Origin: Dipteronia dyeriana
Lineage: Eukaryota > Streptophyta > Magnoliopsida > Sapindales > Sapindaceae
Length of the DNA: 64,000 nt
Direction of reading: 5' to 3'
NCBI GenBank assembly: GCA_032871835.1
Contig: CM065297.1
Coordinates: forward strand, 28,157,598-28,221,597
The notes under the pieces are model-generated. The model saw nothing but the letters and a program-made list of their open reading frames with translations, searched no databases and had not been told where the DNA came from. This document shows positions 47,511-59,047 of the stretch, in pieces. A program made the position numbers and the translations under genes. Each line of letters starts with the position of its first letter. The first letter of the stretch is position 1.

Positions 47511-48517
47511 ATGAGGCTCCACTCTTCTCATGGACAACCCAAAACCTCCGGACATCCATCTATCCCCTCAACCCAGAATGGGCAGAAAAAGGAAAAGAAA
47601 TCCAAGGTCCATAAGCCAGACTCACATTAGCTAGGTGTAGAGCGGGCTCCAACTCCTCTAGCTATGGACCCAGCTGTGATCAATCAACATGCAACAACCA
47701 TTGTGTAAAATGTCCGCCTCCGCCTGGCTGCAGATGGAATTGATCCTCAACTAGCACATCTTGAAATCTGAGGAGAAACGAACTGACCCGCTGCTAGGCA
47801 GCCTGCTTGCGATAGGCTGGGACCCCCTACAGATCCCTGCCTACCATAGGATAGGGCCTACAACGTTTATCCAGGAAAGGCAAGGGCCTATGCCCCCAGT
47901 CCTAGACAAGCCGACCAACTATCAACCTAGGCAGGTTAAGTCGGAAACCGATGTTCCGCCAAGGGTGCCTCACAGCCCTCATCAACAGAATACTTCTGGA
48001 AGGGAACCTTGAGATGAAGCCAAAGGTAGCCGACAAACCGCTCAAGCAGACCTCGTCCCAGAGGACAATAAAATGGAAGTATCTAGCTCATTGGGAGGAT
48101 ATGATAGCGAGAGCTCCGAGGTTGATTCTAATAAGCACATAAACAAGCGCCTAAGGAACCAGCTGGCCAAGATGCATGAGGAAATCCAGCAGTTGAAAAT
48201 AGGGAAGGGTAAAAAGGTCAAAAAAGACCTCCTGAGTGAGATGAATGACCCATTTAGCAGAAGAATCTGGTAGGCAGAGCTCCCACCAAAATTTAGGATG
48301 CCATCAGACAAGTTCTTCGGCACGGAGGATCCTTTGAGCCACTTTGAAAGCTTCATCCAACAGATGGAAGTCCAGAACACAACCAAGGCCGCTATGTGAT
48401 GGATGTTCTAAACTACGATAACCGACTACGCCAATACCTAGTTCAGAAAGCTACCTGCGGGCAGTGTAGACTCTTTTACAAACCTGTCAACCGATTTTTG
48501 CTCATAATTCAAAAAGT
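47511..48517 (+). pseudogene. gag: Truncated gag of element D
   Basis: ATG at 47511, 51 bases after the primer site. Visible parts are NVRLRLAADGIDPQLAHLE-like sequence near 47710, YQPRQVKSETD (47924), a charged coiled-coil-like stretch (48140-48240), and the capsid segment PSDKFFGTEDPLSHFESFIQQME (48300-48370). Stops occur in several places. At about 48517, right after the TDFCS segment, the sequence jumps into RT, so the zinc knuckle and everything up to the RT start are missing. Confidence 0.75.
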
Positions 48518-51500
48518 CAAACGCAGACGAAGGCTCCTCAAAGAATTCAATGACATCTTCGCTTGAAGTCACAACGAGATACCCGGGATCACAATATCAT
48601 TGGTTGCTCATTGTTTGGCAGTCGATCCGGCCTTCAAGCCCATCAGACAAAAAAGGTGCCATTTTAATACCGAAAGAAATGTCTCGGTTCAAGAAGAAGT
48701 GGACAAGTTGATCAGAGCAGGCTTCATCAGATAGACGTGTTACCCCAAATGGATCGCTAATGTGGTCATGGTCACGAAGGCGAATGGGAAGTGACGTATG
48801 TGCATCGATTACACATACCTCAACCCGGCATGTCCAAAAGATAGTTTCCCTATACCAAAGATCGATCAATTGGTTGACTCCACGTCCGAAAACAAGCTCC
48901 TTAGCTTCATGGATGCATTCTCATGGTACAATCAGATCATGATTCACCCCGTCGACCAAGACAATACCAGCTTTATCATCGGGCAGAGCCTATACTGTTA
49001 CAAAGGTGATACCGTTTGGGCTTAAGAATGCGGGAGCTACATATCAACGGTCGGTCAATCGGCTATTCAAGCCCGAGATTGGAAGATCAATGGAAGTATA
49101 CATCGATAAAATGATTACCAAGTCACCAACCATAGAAGGACATCAAGACGACCTTCGCAGAACTTTCATGATCCTAAGGGAAAGCCAGATGAGATTGAAC
49201 CTCTCCAAATGTGCATTCTGGGTAACAGGAGGAAAGTTTCTAGGCTTCATGGTTCATGAGAGAGGAATAGAGGCTAACCCAGAAAAGATCAAAGCTATCA
49301 TGGATCTAGAATCCCCCACGTCACTCAAACAGGTTCAAGTCTTGACCGGACAGAGAGTGGCGCTCAACAGGTTCATTTCTCGATCCACCGACAAGTGTTT
49401 CCCTTTCTTCAAAGCTATCAAGCAGGGAAGGAACTTGAAATGGGACCAGGAAAACTAGCAAGCCTTTCAAGCCTTGAAAAAGTACCTATCAAGCCCTCAA
49501 TTATCGGTCAAGCCAAGTCCGGGAGATGAGCTACAAATCTACTTGGCCGTTTCAGAAACGGCAGTGAGTGGGGCCCTGGTAAAGGAATGTGGAGATAGGG
49601 TCCAGCGACCTGTTTACTACGTAAGTCATGCACTAACCAAGATAAAAAAGAATTATACCCTTCTAGAGAAACTCACTTATGCCCTGGTGACCTTGGCAAG
49701 GAAGCCCCGTCCCTACTTTCAAGCTCATACAATAGCAGTAGTGACAGACCAACCTCTCCGTCTGTTCCTACAAAGGCCGGACGTGTCCCAAAAACTAGTC
49801 TTATGGGCCCTGGAACTTACCCAGTTTGATTTAAGGTATAAACCCAGGACCGCAGTTAAAGCCCAGGCTTTGGTAGACTTTGTGGCAGAGCTCTCAGTGC
49901 CTCTAGGCCAAGCGACCTCCAATTCAACAAATATAGCTCTTGAGAAGATTCTAGAATCCAAAAGCTGGCAGGAAGGCTGCAAGTCATGGATCCTCTACAC
50001 TTATGGAGCATCCGGGCAAGCCGGGGGAGGAGCGGGCATAGTTTTGATAGACCCAGAGAGGGCCAAGTATTGCCACTGTTTCAGATTTGAATTTAAGTCC
50101 ACTCCTAGCTTGGACAAGAGCGGCAGCTGAGCTCAAGGTCGATTACCTTCAGGTCAAAAGTGACTCATTACTCATAGTAGATCAGATTTCTAAGAACTAT
50201 CAGGCCAAAGGAGATAACATGGTTGCCTACTTGAAGCAAGTTCATCTGCTTAAGAATAATTTCAAGGGATTTAAGATCTAGTAGGTGCCTCGACAACAGA
50301 ATCGTCGAGATGATGTCCTATCCAAGATAGCTGCGATGAGGGCCAAGCCTTACCACAGGGAGTCCCTCTTCAAGTGATCTCCCTACCGAGCACAGTAGCG
50401 GGCAAATAGTCTTATTCCCTGGAGCGATAGCCATACTGGATGGACCCAATAGTGGTTTATCTCAAAGAAGGAAAGATCCCCGAGGAGCCTGGCTATCAGT
50501 CCGATTTTGCCTGGTAGATGGGTACTTCTACATCAAGGGCATGTCTATTCCCCTACTGTGATGTTTACATCCTGATGATGCCCAATGGGCATTAAGAGAG
50601 GTTCATTTTAGGGAATACGGAAACAACGTTGGTGGTGAAGCTCTGGCATATCAGATACTCCGCATGGGGTATTACTGGCCAATTATCCATCAAGATGCAA
50701 AGAACTTGGTTCAATCCTACAAACCCTGCCAGATGACCTCTAACCTGAGCCACCTCTCACTAGAGCGTCTGTCATCTCTCAGTTCACCTTACCCCTTTGC
50801 TATGTGGGGGGTCAACCTTATTGGTCCACTTCCAACCGCTCTTGGACAAGCCAAACATGATATTGTGGCAATTGACTACTTTACAAGATGGGTCGAAGCC
50901 AGACCACTCTCCCAGATATCAGAAGAGAATACAACGAGGTTTATCAAAAACAATGTGGTTTGCAGATTCGGGAACCCTCTTATCAGTATAGCTAACCTCG
51001 AAAAGCAGTTTGATAACAGTCGATTCAAGGACTTTTGCAATGGCATGGGAATCAACCTTAGTTTTGCCTAAGTAGCCCATCCTCAGACCAACGGGCTGGT
51101 GGAATCCACTAAAAAAATTATCAAGAAACTATTGAAAAATAAGTTACAGTAGAGAAAAGACAGATGGGTCGAAGAGCTTCCCGAGGTCCTCTAGGCTTAC
51201 CGTACTACAAGGAGAACAACCATCGGAGAAACTCCCTATTCTTTAACCTTCAGGGTCAAAGCAGTTCTTTCCATCGAGCACAAACTAACCTCTTTCAGAG
51301 TTTAACATTTTGAGCTTGGATGTAATGAGGACAAGCTTCGAGTCAACCTAGATCTCGTGGAAGAAAAGCAAGGTCGGGTAGCTGAGAAAGTAGCGATTTA
51401 TCAGAGCAAGATCACTAGGTACATTCACAGGAGAGTTAAAGCCCTAAGCTTCAAGGAAGGGGACCTTGTTTTTAGGAAAGCAACATTGAATACAAGAAAG

Positions 51501-51630
51501 GGGTCAGATGGGGTCATAAGGCCAAACTGGGAAGGACCTTATTTGGTAAAGACAGTTAAGCTCGGGGACATGAATGGCCGATCTCAGTGATCACACCTGG
51601 AATGCAGATCCCCTGAGGAAATATTACCCT
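48518..51630 (+). pseudogene. pol: Defective pol of element D (RT, two RNase H domains, integrase)
   Basis: RT from about 48520, with CIDYTYLNPACPKDSFP at 48800 and PFGLKNAGATYQ at 49010. The catalytic box reads YIDK instead of YIDD at 49099-49110. The gypsy RNase H is at 49474-49900 (PVYYVSHALTKIKKNYTLLEK). A second RNase H begins near 49985, where the usual acidic residue of the D-G-A-S motif is replaced (YTYGASG). Integrase is 50664-51590: IVAIDYFTRWVEA holds the first catalytic Asp, but the second is lost (IANLEKQFDN where TDNG-type is expected). NGLVES keeps the Glu, and PNWEGPYLVK is the C-terminal block. There are several stops. Confidence 0.82.
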
Positions 51631-51639
51631 TAGACAGGG

Positions 51640-52725
51640 GACTCGTGGGCAAACTACTTCCATTTAGGATTTAATAAAATATCGAACAATAATGTACTCC
51701 ATTTTTCATCAATAAAGTTTGCTTTCTCTATCTTTGACTATATTCTACATTAATTTCTCCATACCCAACCAGGATCTACACGGGTAAGTCTGACATAGTC
51801 ATCTCAAGACATAGAATTAGCTGGGGAAGCCCCCTTGCTATCCTTGATTCCTCCACCGGGCACCACCCCCCGTTAAGAAGGGTTTAAGTGTAAGAGCATA
51901 GTTTCCTTCAAGATCTCGAGACCAGGAAATAGCTAGATAACCCTCCCGATGCCTTGGTCGGGCTACCACCCCCAATAAGGGTCTGAGTGTAATAACATAG
52001 TTGCCATCCAGATCTTGAGACCAAGAAATAGCTAGATAGCTCTCCTGATGCCTTACTCGGGCTACCACCCCCCAAAAAGGGTCTGAGTGTAAAAGTATAG
52101 TTGCCATCCAGATCTCGAGACCAGGAAATAGCTAGATAGCCCTCCTGATGCCTTGGTCGGGCTACCACCCCCCAAGAAGGATTTGAGTGTAAGAGCATAG
52201 CTGCCATCCAGATCTCGAGACAAGGAAATAGCAGGATAGCCCTCATGCTGCCTCGATCAGACTATAGCCCCCCCAATAGAGTCCGGGATTGGAATTCTTT
52301 CCTACCTAAATCTCAATGTCCCAGTTATTACTGACTATTATTCCCCCATATGTATATGATAGCTTGTCGAGACAGGTACAAACTAGCCCATAATCACATA
52401 AGGGAATTACACATCAAGCTACATGTTTCTGTTGAGAGTTTGGAGCTCGAGCGAGTTGTCTACCTCCACACTTAAACAAATTTTTGTTCTCGTTATCTTC
52501 GCCAAAGTTCGGGTAAGTCAAGTTGTTTCAGAGGTCACATCTAAGTCGGGATCAGGAATGAAGCAAAAAGATGTCAATCAAATTAAAATTCTTTGAAGAA
52601 AACATGAACGAGATCTAAAGTCAGTTTTCATTAATAAAATAGGACTCTATCTCTTGGAAAGGCTACAGTTATCAATCAGGGAGCCTAACCCCCGATTCCG
52701 GGCTATAAAAAAATGATGATGATGA
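51640..52725. other. Non-coding spacer of element D with tandem repeats and paired GC-rich motifs
   Basis: Lies between convergent pol and the antisense gene. It holds the 100-bp repeats (51840-52262) and one of the two GC-rich motifs (rc gcccggaatcgggggttaggctcc, about 52679-52702). The second motif overlaps the antisense reading frame near 52750-52772. Confidence 0.6.
51840..52262 (-). repeat. Tandem repeat, about 100-bp unit, four copies (element D)
   Basis: The landmark ggtctgagtgtaa (variants) falls at about 51880, 51980, 52080 and 52180. On the minus strand, units of 99 bases keep an open frame encoding a repeated peptide (ARPRHREGYLAISWSRDLEG). The 100-base units shift that frame, so a real protein is doubtful. 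Homologous to 960-1230 of element A. Confidence 0.85.
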
Positions 52726-53686
52726 TCAAGCATGAGTAAAGTTAGGGTGCCCACCCCTCTTTCTGGGCTGTAAAGGCAAACTGTGAATAAAGTGTATCAG
52801 GCTCCTGTTTCTTCTTGATTTCCTTATGCTGCTCCACCTTCCTGGTGGACCTCCCCATGCTTCTCCTTCTGGTAGTTGGTTATTTTGGACGGCCATTTCT
52901 GCTACCCCTTCCACCAGAGGATTCCCGATTGCCTGCTGCTCAACGGCGTCCTCCTCAAAGACTTTATTAACCACTGCTATAACCTCATGAGAGATGGCTA
53001 CGCCAAGAAGGTTAGCCAAAGATTCTACCCAGCTTTGTTCAATATCTAGTCCCTCTTTAAAAGTTTCATCGGGTTATTGTGGGTCTCTCCCCGAGCTTCT
53101 GGAAGGTTCTCATCGGGTTGTACTGACCGAACCCCGCTAGAGGTCTCTTCGGGACCTGAGTTGGAAAAGACTTGAGGAGGAAGAGGAGGATCTATTACAA
53201 TTGCTTGCTTCCCAGCTATAACCCCATCACTCTCAGGACAGGACATATCTACAACCTTAGTCATAATCTCCTCCCTAACCCAGTTGGCAATAACAAATAG
53301 GTCAAAAGGGGAAGGGAGAGCTTCAGCAACCTGGTAGGAAGTATAGAAGTATCCTTCGTTGAAAGAGGCATCCGCCTCAGCCTGAAGCTTGGAAAAATTG
53401 GCCTGTAAACCTTGGTTTTCAATGCCTAGCACCTTCACATCTTCCTTCCAAGAATCTTGCTGACTGGCTCGACGTTGAGAACGAAGAGTTTCTTGATTAA
53501 AGGATCGATTCAACCTTTCATGGTCACACTGAAGCTCAACTAACTCCGCTTCCATTCCCCTCTGGCTAGAGGCTATCTCTTGTACCAAGTCTTGAGCCCA
53601 TGCTAACAATTCCATGGCCCGCTCAGCTTCAGCTTCAACCTTGGTTACCCAGTCGCAGAGAGATGCCACCTGGTGGCCAATGGCCA

Positions 53687-53772
53687 CTTGAAATTTGAAG
53701 TTTGGCAAAAGAATTCAAGTTAGGAAACGACAAATCAAACTATTGCATGAGAAAATAAAAAGCGGTGACTAC
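53687..53772 (-). other. Intron 2 of the antisense gene (element D), 86 bp
   Basis: The minus strand reads gccgag/gtagtc ... tttcaag/tggcc, matching the intron 2 position in B and C. Confidence 0.55.
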
Positions 53773-54274
53773 CTCGGCCAAGAGGGTAGAACCCTTGGTA
53801 ATCAGAATATCTATGGGCATTGAAGCCATCATAGAAAGACTGCCCCCGGGGAAGGAAGCAACGAATTTCCCTATGACCTCATCTTAAAAGGCTTAGCCGA
53901 ATTGATTTGGCGGGCGAACAGGGGAAACCTCTTCAATACCATCTTCGGAGTCCTTTGAAACTTGGGAGGCTAAGAATGTAAATGGAAGAGCAGAAATGTC
54001 TGGAAAGCTTGAAGCAGTGGCGACAGGGAGCAGAAGCAGATGTAGGGGGTAACTAGAGCAGGAGCTGACATTGCTGCATCAATGACTTGAGAAACGAAGG
54101 CCACTTTACCCTGCACCTTGGCAACCCGAAATGCGAGAGCAGATGAAACCCCAGCTGGAATGGTAGGCCCCCCTTTCTGTGAGGAAGCTGGGGGGATTTC
54201 CTGATTCGATTTGGTATAAAGGGGATGAGTGCGAGCTTGGTGTGCTTCGTGGGAAGCTGAAGCAACAACAAAAA

Positions 54275-54357
54275 CTGTTAAAAAAAAGAGAAATGAGGTA
54301 AAGCCGTCAGAACTGAACTATTCAATGACACAAAGCATGATAGTTCAAAGTACTTAT
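54275..54357 (-). other. Intron 1 of the antisense gene (element D), donor mutated
   Basis: The minus strand reads ctc/ataagt ... tttaacag/tttttg. The donor is gtaagt in copy B, so this copy probably cannot splice here. Confidence 0.55.
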
Positions 54358-55455
54358 GAGAAGTAGCATTGGATATTCGCAGATAGCGGTTTACCCAATG
54401 AGAATCGAAAGAATCAGTAGTCGAGAACTTTAGGTTCAAATAGTTCCTGGCAAGGATGGATTTCAATACCATCTCAGACTCGGTAGGCAAGGAATCTCTG
54501 CCCCAAAAGGGTTTATCATTGAAAGTGGTGGGAATTGCGAACTCATGCCCTCCTATGAAGGTCGAGCTTCCTCAATCCGTGGCTAGGATCCACTCCTTCT
54601 TCCAAGCAGGATCTTTCCTCGAAGCACTAGGGATGAGGAAATTGAGTTTGTTCTTTGCCTGGCGTAGAACTGACCTCGAGGAGCCCTAGACAAGCTTCCA
54701 ATCTAAAAGAGGTATGCTAGCTCCTCAGCTTCTGGCTCCAGGCTAACCTTGCTTAGCTCGTATTATTCCCTCTTTAACACGAGGAAGCCGATCAGATGCC
54801 TGCAGAAGCTGTGTGTCAATTGGAAGGGAGCTAGCTGTAGGGCTTTGAGGGCCCGTCGAAGAGTAGGATGAAGGGGGAGCCTAACCCCATTCTTGAAGGC
54901 CGCAACGAGGATGGGAAGCACACATTGGGTGGATTGAATACCTAATAGTCTCTGTGGGTGACTGTGAGAGTGAATCTATCAGGGATGCCATTTTTGTACC
55001 TCATACGACTGATTGACTGCGGTTCAACGTTGGAGTCCGAAATGACCTTGAAGTCATAGGGAAGACGTCTCTCCAGAGAAGGACCGACAATCGTGACTTG
55101 GTCCTTTTCAGTAATACCATCCTTTTTTTCCTTACCTGACTCCTCATCAACCAAACTCGGTGGATAATTTGGTCGATTGGAAACCTAGTCCCGATAGCCA
55201 CGTTCCTGTTCGACATACGACGTTGCGGGATCGGAGGTGAGTCGTCCCCGTCTAGGTCTCGTCTAGTCCGTTTTCCTTACGTAAGACTGAAAACCTTTGT
55301 GCCATCAACAAGAGAATCAACAGAGTCATGACTGATCTTTGACATGATAAAATTGGATTTTGAGGAGAGAAAGAACAGAGGCATAGCTAAAGAAGTTTGC
55401 AAAGAAAGGGATTTTTGAAAACTTTAAATTTAAAAGAAAGTGTGAGGAAGCCGGG

Positions 55456-55464
55456 TTTAAATAG
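55456..55464 (-). promoter_or_regulatory. Candidate TATA box of the antisense gene (element D)
   Basis: The minus strand reads ctatttaaa in the context ccacctctatttaaacccggc, 111 bp before the ATG. The same context occurs in B. Confidence 0.5.
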
Positions 55465-55700
55465 AGGTGGAAGAGCCAGTGACGTCGATGAAATCTTCGA
55501 TAGGATCGCCTCAAAATATGGGGATGGCTATAACGTAGCCGGATAATTTTGAAAGACGTACCGGTCTGCACACGCCACGTCACTCGTGCATTAAATGTGA
55601 GGATTTTCATCGAGATACTGATAACGGTAAAAGTGGAAAACTTTCCCAAATAAAACAAGGAATCCGACTCCAACCCCAACTCCATCATCGGTGTTCAAGT

Positions 55701-55713
55701 CAGAGGGGACTTC
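55701..55713 (+). other. Polypurine tract of element D
   Basis: cagaggggacttc immediately precedes the 3' LTR start. Confidence 0.8.
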
Positions 55714-57010
55714 TGTTAATAGTAAAATCTTGTCAGGGGACTAAAGAGAAATTTTCCACTCTCCTAACCTGAGTCAAAGCCCGAGCTCGCCAGTCATTAG
55801 ACCCTGGGCCCAAAAGGCGAACCATAGAACTGCCCCGTAGAAGTGAGAAAGGGTCATCGGGCTCTATAACAACCAAGAATGAAGCTCGGCACGACTAGGT
55901 TGGGCCCCTCACGCGAACACTAGAATTCGGGCAAAGCCCGATGTGATGTTATCTTGGCTTCTCGAGATCACCTATCCTGGAACCCCGGTCTCTGGGGCCT
56001 GGCTCCAGAGCAGCCCCGTGAAATCAAGGAAAGGTCACCGAGCTCAAGAAGCATATGAGATGAAGCCCGACACAAACAAATTGTCGAGATTAATTTGTAA
56101 CCTTTACAGAAGCCCATTATCCTTTCCAGACATAAAAATGGGGCTCTTAAGGGGATCATATTCACGTTATAGCTATGCTTCAATTCGTTACGGAAAGCTT
56201 GAACCTATCTGGATAAGAAAGAGAAAGCCCGCCTAATCATCGCTACCCCCAATAAAGGCCTACAAGGCCGTCTCGAGCTTTAAAGGACCAGAGAGGGTTA
56301 CGCCAAAACTTCTGGGATCGCTCTTCGAAAAAACAAACGCCTAACTCAACGACCTCCATGAAGAATCATGTCATGAATACACACAAGATCATATCTACAC
56401 TTCAACATACATTAAAACTCTGCGTACACGTAAGGCAAGAGATTGAGTCCAAAAAGGAAACAAACTAATCTCCACCAAAGATATTCTCGAATCCGTTATT
56501 AACTCAAAGTCAATGATTTTTAAATAAAAGATCCCGCCCGATAAGAAAGGAAGGGAATCAAAGAATCAGGGCGGGAGATCCACAAGCTTATACCATTCTG
56601 GCCAAGTATAAAGGTGTCCAAGGATGATCGACAGCAAGAGGAGAACATTTCAACAAAAGAAGAGCGACATAGAGAATTGAGAGTACAAGAGAGGAAGAGA
56701 GGGTTAGAATTCGGCCTAAATTCTGTAATCAGAACACGTCCCCCATTATTATCTACTATTCGACGGGCATGAGGTTGCCACCTTACTGTATCACAGAGAG
56801 GTGAAGAGTGTTTAGGAATCTATTTGTATATTATTCATAGCTGATAATAAAGTCATTACATTCCCGTCTTCATTGCACTTAGATTCATATATCCATCTTT
56901 ATTCAATCAGGTTAGATGCCTAAGGTACCAACCCTGGCCATCACCTATGTGGCAGTGGTTTCAAGGGTGTTAACCGGAATTTCTCTTCTCGAGTGAATTC
57001 CCCGTTAAAA
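55714..57010 (+). repeat. 3' LTR of element D (1297 bp)
   Basis: Starts tgttaatagtaaaat and ends cccgttaaaa (mutated from cgttaaca). TATA gtataaagg near 56606. Followed by GAATG (57011-57015). Confidence 0.88.
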
Positions 57011-57015
57011 GAATG
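57011..57015. repeat. Right target-site duplication of element D (GAATG)
   Basis: Pairs with 46063-46067. Confidence 0.85.
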
Positions 57016-58672
57016 TACATAGCGGTTTGTAATGCATTTCCTTAAAAAGAATTAGGGAGCGTTGAATAACTCAACATAGACCTAACCATGTCCAAAAGAG
57101 TTATTTTTCTCCTTTCTGACACCCCATTTTGTTAAGGTGTACCATGCGTAAAAAACTGAGAAATTATCCCATTATCAATAAGATATTGCTGAAACTCACC
57201 AGATAGATTTTCTCCACCACGATCAGACCTCAAGATTTTTATGTGTTTCTCAACTGATTTTCAACTTCTGCTTTAAATGCTTTGAACAAGTCAAAAACAT
57301 CTGACTTATGTCTCATAAGATACATATAGCCAAATCTCGAGTAATCATCCATGAAAGTGATGAAGTACTCATATCCACCTCTAGCTTGAATACTCATAGG
57401 ACCACACACATCAGTATTTATTAATCCTAAAAATTCAGTGGCTCTTGTGCCTTTGGTCGTGAAAGACATTTTGGTCATTTTACGTTCCATACAAGATTCA
57501 CAAGTTGGTAGATCATCAACCTTTAAGTCACTTAAAGGTTCATCACTAACCAATCTTTTGATCCAATCAAGGTTAATATGACCTATGCGCAAATGCCATA
57601 GGTAGGTTTCAAATTTTGATAATTTTACTCTTTTATGATTAGGTTGCATTGATTCCGTGTCTAACAAGTAAGAGATATTGCTATGCAAATAGAATTAACT
57701 ATTTTCCATGTACCTTTGCAAATAAGTTTGTTATTCTTACTAATAATAAAAGATTTATTAAAAGTAACCGAATATCCAAATTTATTTAAACAAGAAACTG
57801 AAATTAAATTCATCTTGAATTGAGGTACATAATAAACGTCTATTAAATCTAAATGCCTATAAGAATCTAAATTAATTCTAATATCTCCCACTGCACTAGT
57901 AAACACCAAAACTCCATTGACTAGACGTAAGTTGAATTAATTCTCATTCAGTCTTTTCCTTTCCTAGAACCCCTTCTAGTTAGGCCCAAGTTGCTTTTTC
58001 TTCTGTTGTATCTTGACCTTCTTACGGGTCTTAACAGTAGCAATTTTACTAACCGTATGAATCTCCCAACCCTTGCCTTCACAAAGATTTTCTCTGTGCT
58101 TTGAACATCTTGCATCGGACCTTGCAAGGTGTATTCCTTATTGTTCAAGGTGTAGTCCAACTTGAACTGATCAACAGAATCCGATAGTGAGTTGACAATC
58201 ATGTCAATTTTCGTCTCACCATTTATCTCAGCACCTTTTAGTTCAGCAATGTTGAGATGTGATATGACTTTCATCATGTGATCTTTCATAGCCTATCTAG
58301 GTTTCATCCTAAGATTCATGAAAGCAGTCACTGCTTCTCTCTTAGTCATCTTGGACTTCATAGCAAACATGTCTTTCAGAGACATCATTATATCGGCAGC
58401 AATCTCCATTCCTTTATGTTGCTGTTACAACATGTCGAAGATGGTGGTCATAATGTAACATTTAGCCATCTCATCTGAAGATTTCCACTGCCGATACTCA
58501 TCTCTTTGCTTTTGAATAGATTCATTAGTAGGAGTAGGTGGTTTAGGAGTAGACATAATGGATTTATGTTTTTTTTAGCTTGCAACAACAACCCAATTTT
58601 CCTTTTCCATGTGACATAATTATCATCAGTTAAAGTATTATCTTTTAGGATGTTGATTAGGGATGGGGTCAT
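57016..58672 (-). pseudogene. gag-pol: copia gag and first part of pol (protease end, integrase start)
   Basis: The start ATG is at 58672 (minus): MTPSLINILKDNTLTDDNY. The gag body runs 57948-58550, with KDHMMKVISHLNIAELKG at 58289. The protease C-terminal part VYYVPQFKMNLISVSCL lies at 57661-57909. The integrase zinc-binding and core start LWHLRIGHINLDWIKRL, CESCMERKM and FMDDYSRFGYMYL lie at 57239-57688. The CCHC zinc knuckle and the DSGA-type protease active site expected between gag and 57909 are absent, apparently deleted near 57940. Also has in-frame stops. Confidence 0.8.
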
Positions 58673-59047
58673 GATTTCTTTTTAACAACAAAAAATTTAT
58701 AAGTAAACAATCATAATTAAGCACTTTTGAATATTTATGTTGAATTAAATAAAATATTTCAATCATAAAATTCAACGGTGATCCAACACCCATAAATGTC
58801 ACGCCTCCTTTGGGAGTTCGCACCATTTACTAGTTGAACTAGGTCTCACCTAATTGTTAATATAACAATCAGCATTTTCAATTTTAGCCTTGCATTTTTA
58901 TTAACAAGAACTCTTGGGATGATATTAATAAAATCACATTGAACGTGTTACCAAGTTATCGAACTTCAATATATTCCCTCACGAATATCCCTCAATTGGG
59001 AGTAGATATCCCTTGGGTTAATTGTCTAGTTTATCCTTATAAGGAAG
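58673..59047 (-). other. 5' untranslated region of the copia element
   Basis: Non-coding sequence upstream of the copia gag. No primer binding site of the tggtatcagagc type was found here, so the 5' LTR should lie beyond element E. Confidence 0.5.

Larger units (their letters stand above)
52726..55345 (-). pseudogene. Antisense gene of element D (Transposase_28-like, coiled-coil C-terminus)
   Basis: The ATG is at 55345 (minus), followed by a short Ser/Asp-rich N-terminus. Exon 1 runs to 54358 and contains LRFTLTVTHRDY-like sequence near 54960 and a block equivalent to KARNKLNF near 54650. Intron 1 is 54357-54275 with the donor changed from GT to AT. Exon 2 (about 54274-53773) is Ser/Pro-rich (HPLYTKSNQEIPPASSQKGG). 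Intron 2 is 53772-53687. Exon 3 is a long coiled coil (VTKVEAEAERAMELLAWAQ..., 53640-53290) followed by SFNEGYFYTSYQVAEALPSPFDL, then an acidic tail ending at 52726. Some frameshifts. Opposite strand to gag-pol. Function unknown. Confidence 0.68.
46068..57010 (+). mobile_element. Full-length but defective Ty3/gypsy element D inside the copia integrase
   Basis: 5' LTR 46068-47435, primer site, gag, pol, tandem repeats, antisense gene, polypurine tract, 3' LTR 55714-57010, flanked by GAATG. The total length is 10.9 kb. The lineage is probably Tat (two RNase H-like domains, long post-integrase region with antisense gene). The two LTRs differ by many substitutions and several indels (for example about 27 bases near 46720 missing from the 3' LTR), so the insertion is old. 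A deletion has removed the gag C-terminus, protease and RT start. Confidence 0.9.
41697..59047 (-). mobile_element. Ty1/copia retrotransposon (minus), split by gypsy D and cut by gypsy E
   Basis: The 3' LTR is 41697-44001. The coding region on the minus strand is in two pieces, 57016-58672 (gag, protease end, integrase start) and 44055-46062 (integrase end, RT, RNase H). Order integrase before RT marks it as Ty1/copia. Element D sits between the pieces with target duplication GAATG. Element E starts at 59048 in the 5' untranslated region, so the 5' LTR is not in this window. Confidence 0.9.

Noticed and set aside
51838..52246. Minus-strand ORFs over the tandem repeats as a repeat protein gene.
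   Set aside because: Units of 100 bases shift the frame, no start or context supports translation, and the A copy is not open in the same way.
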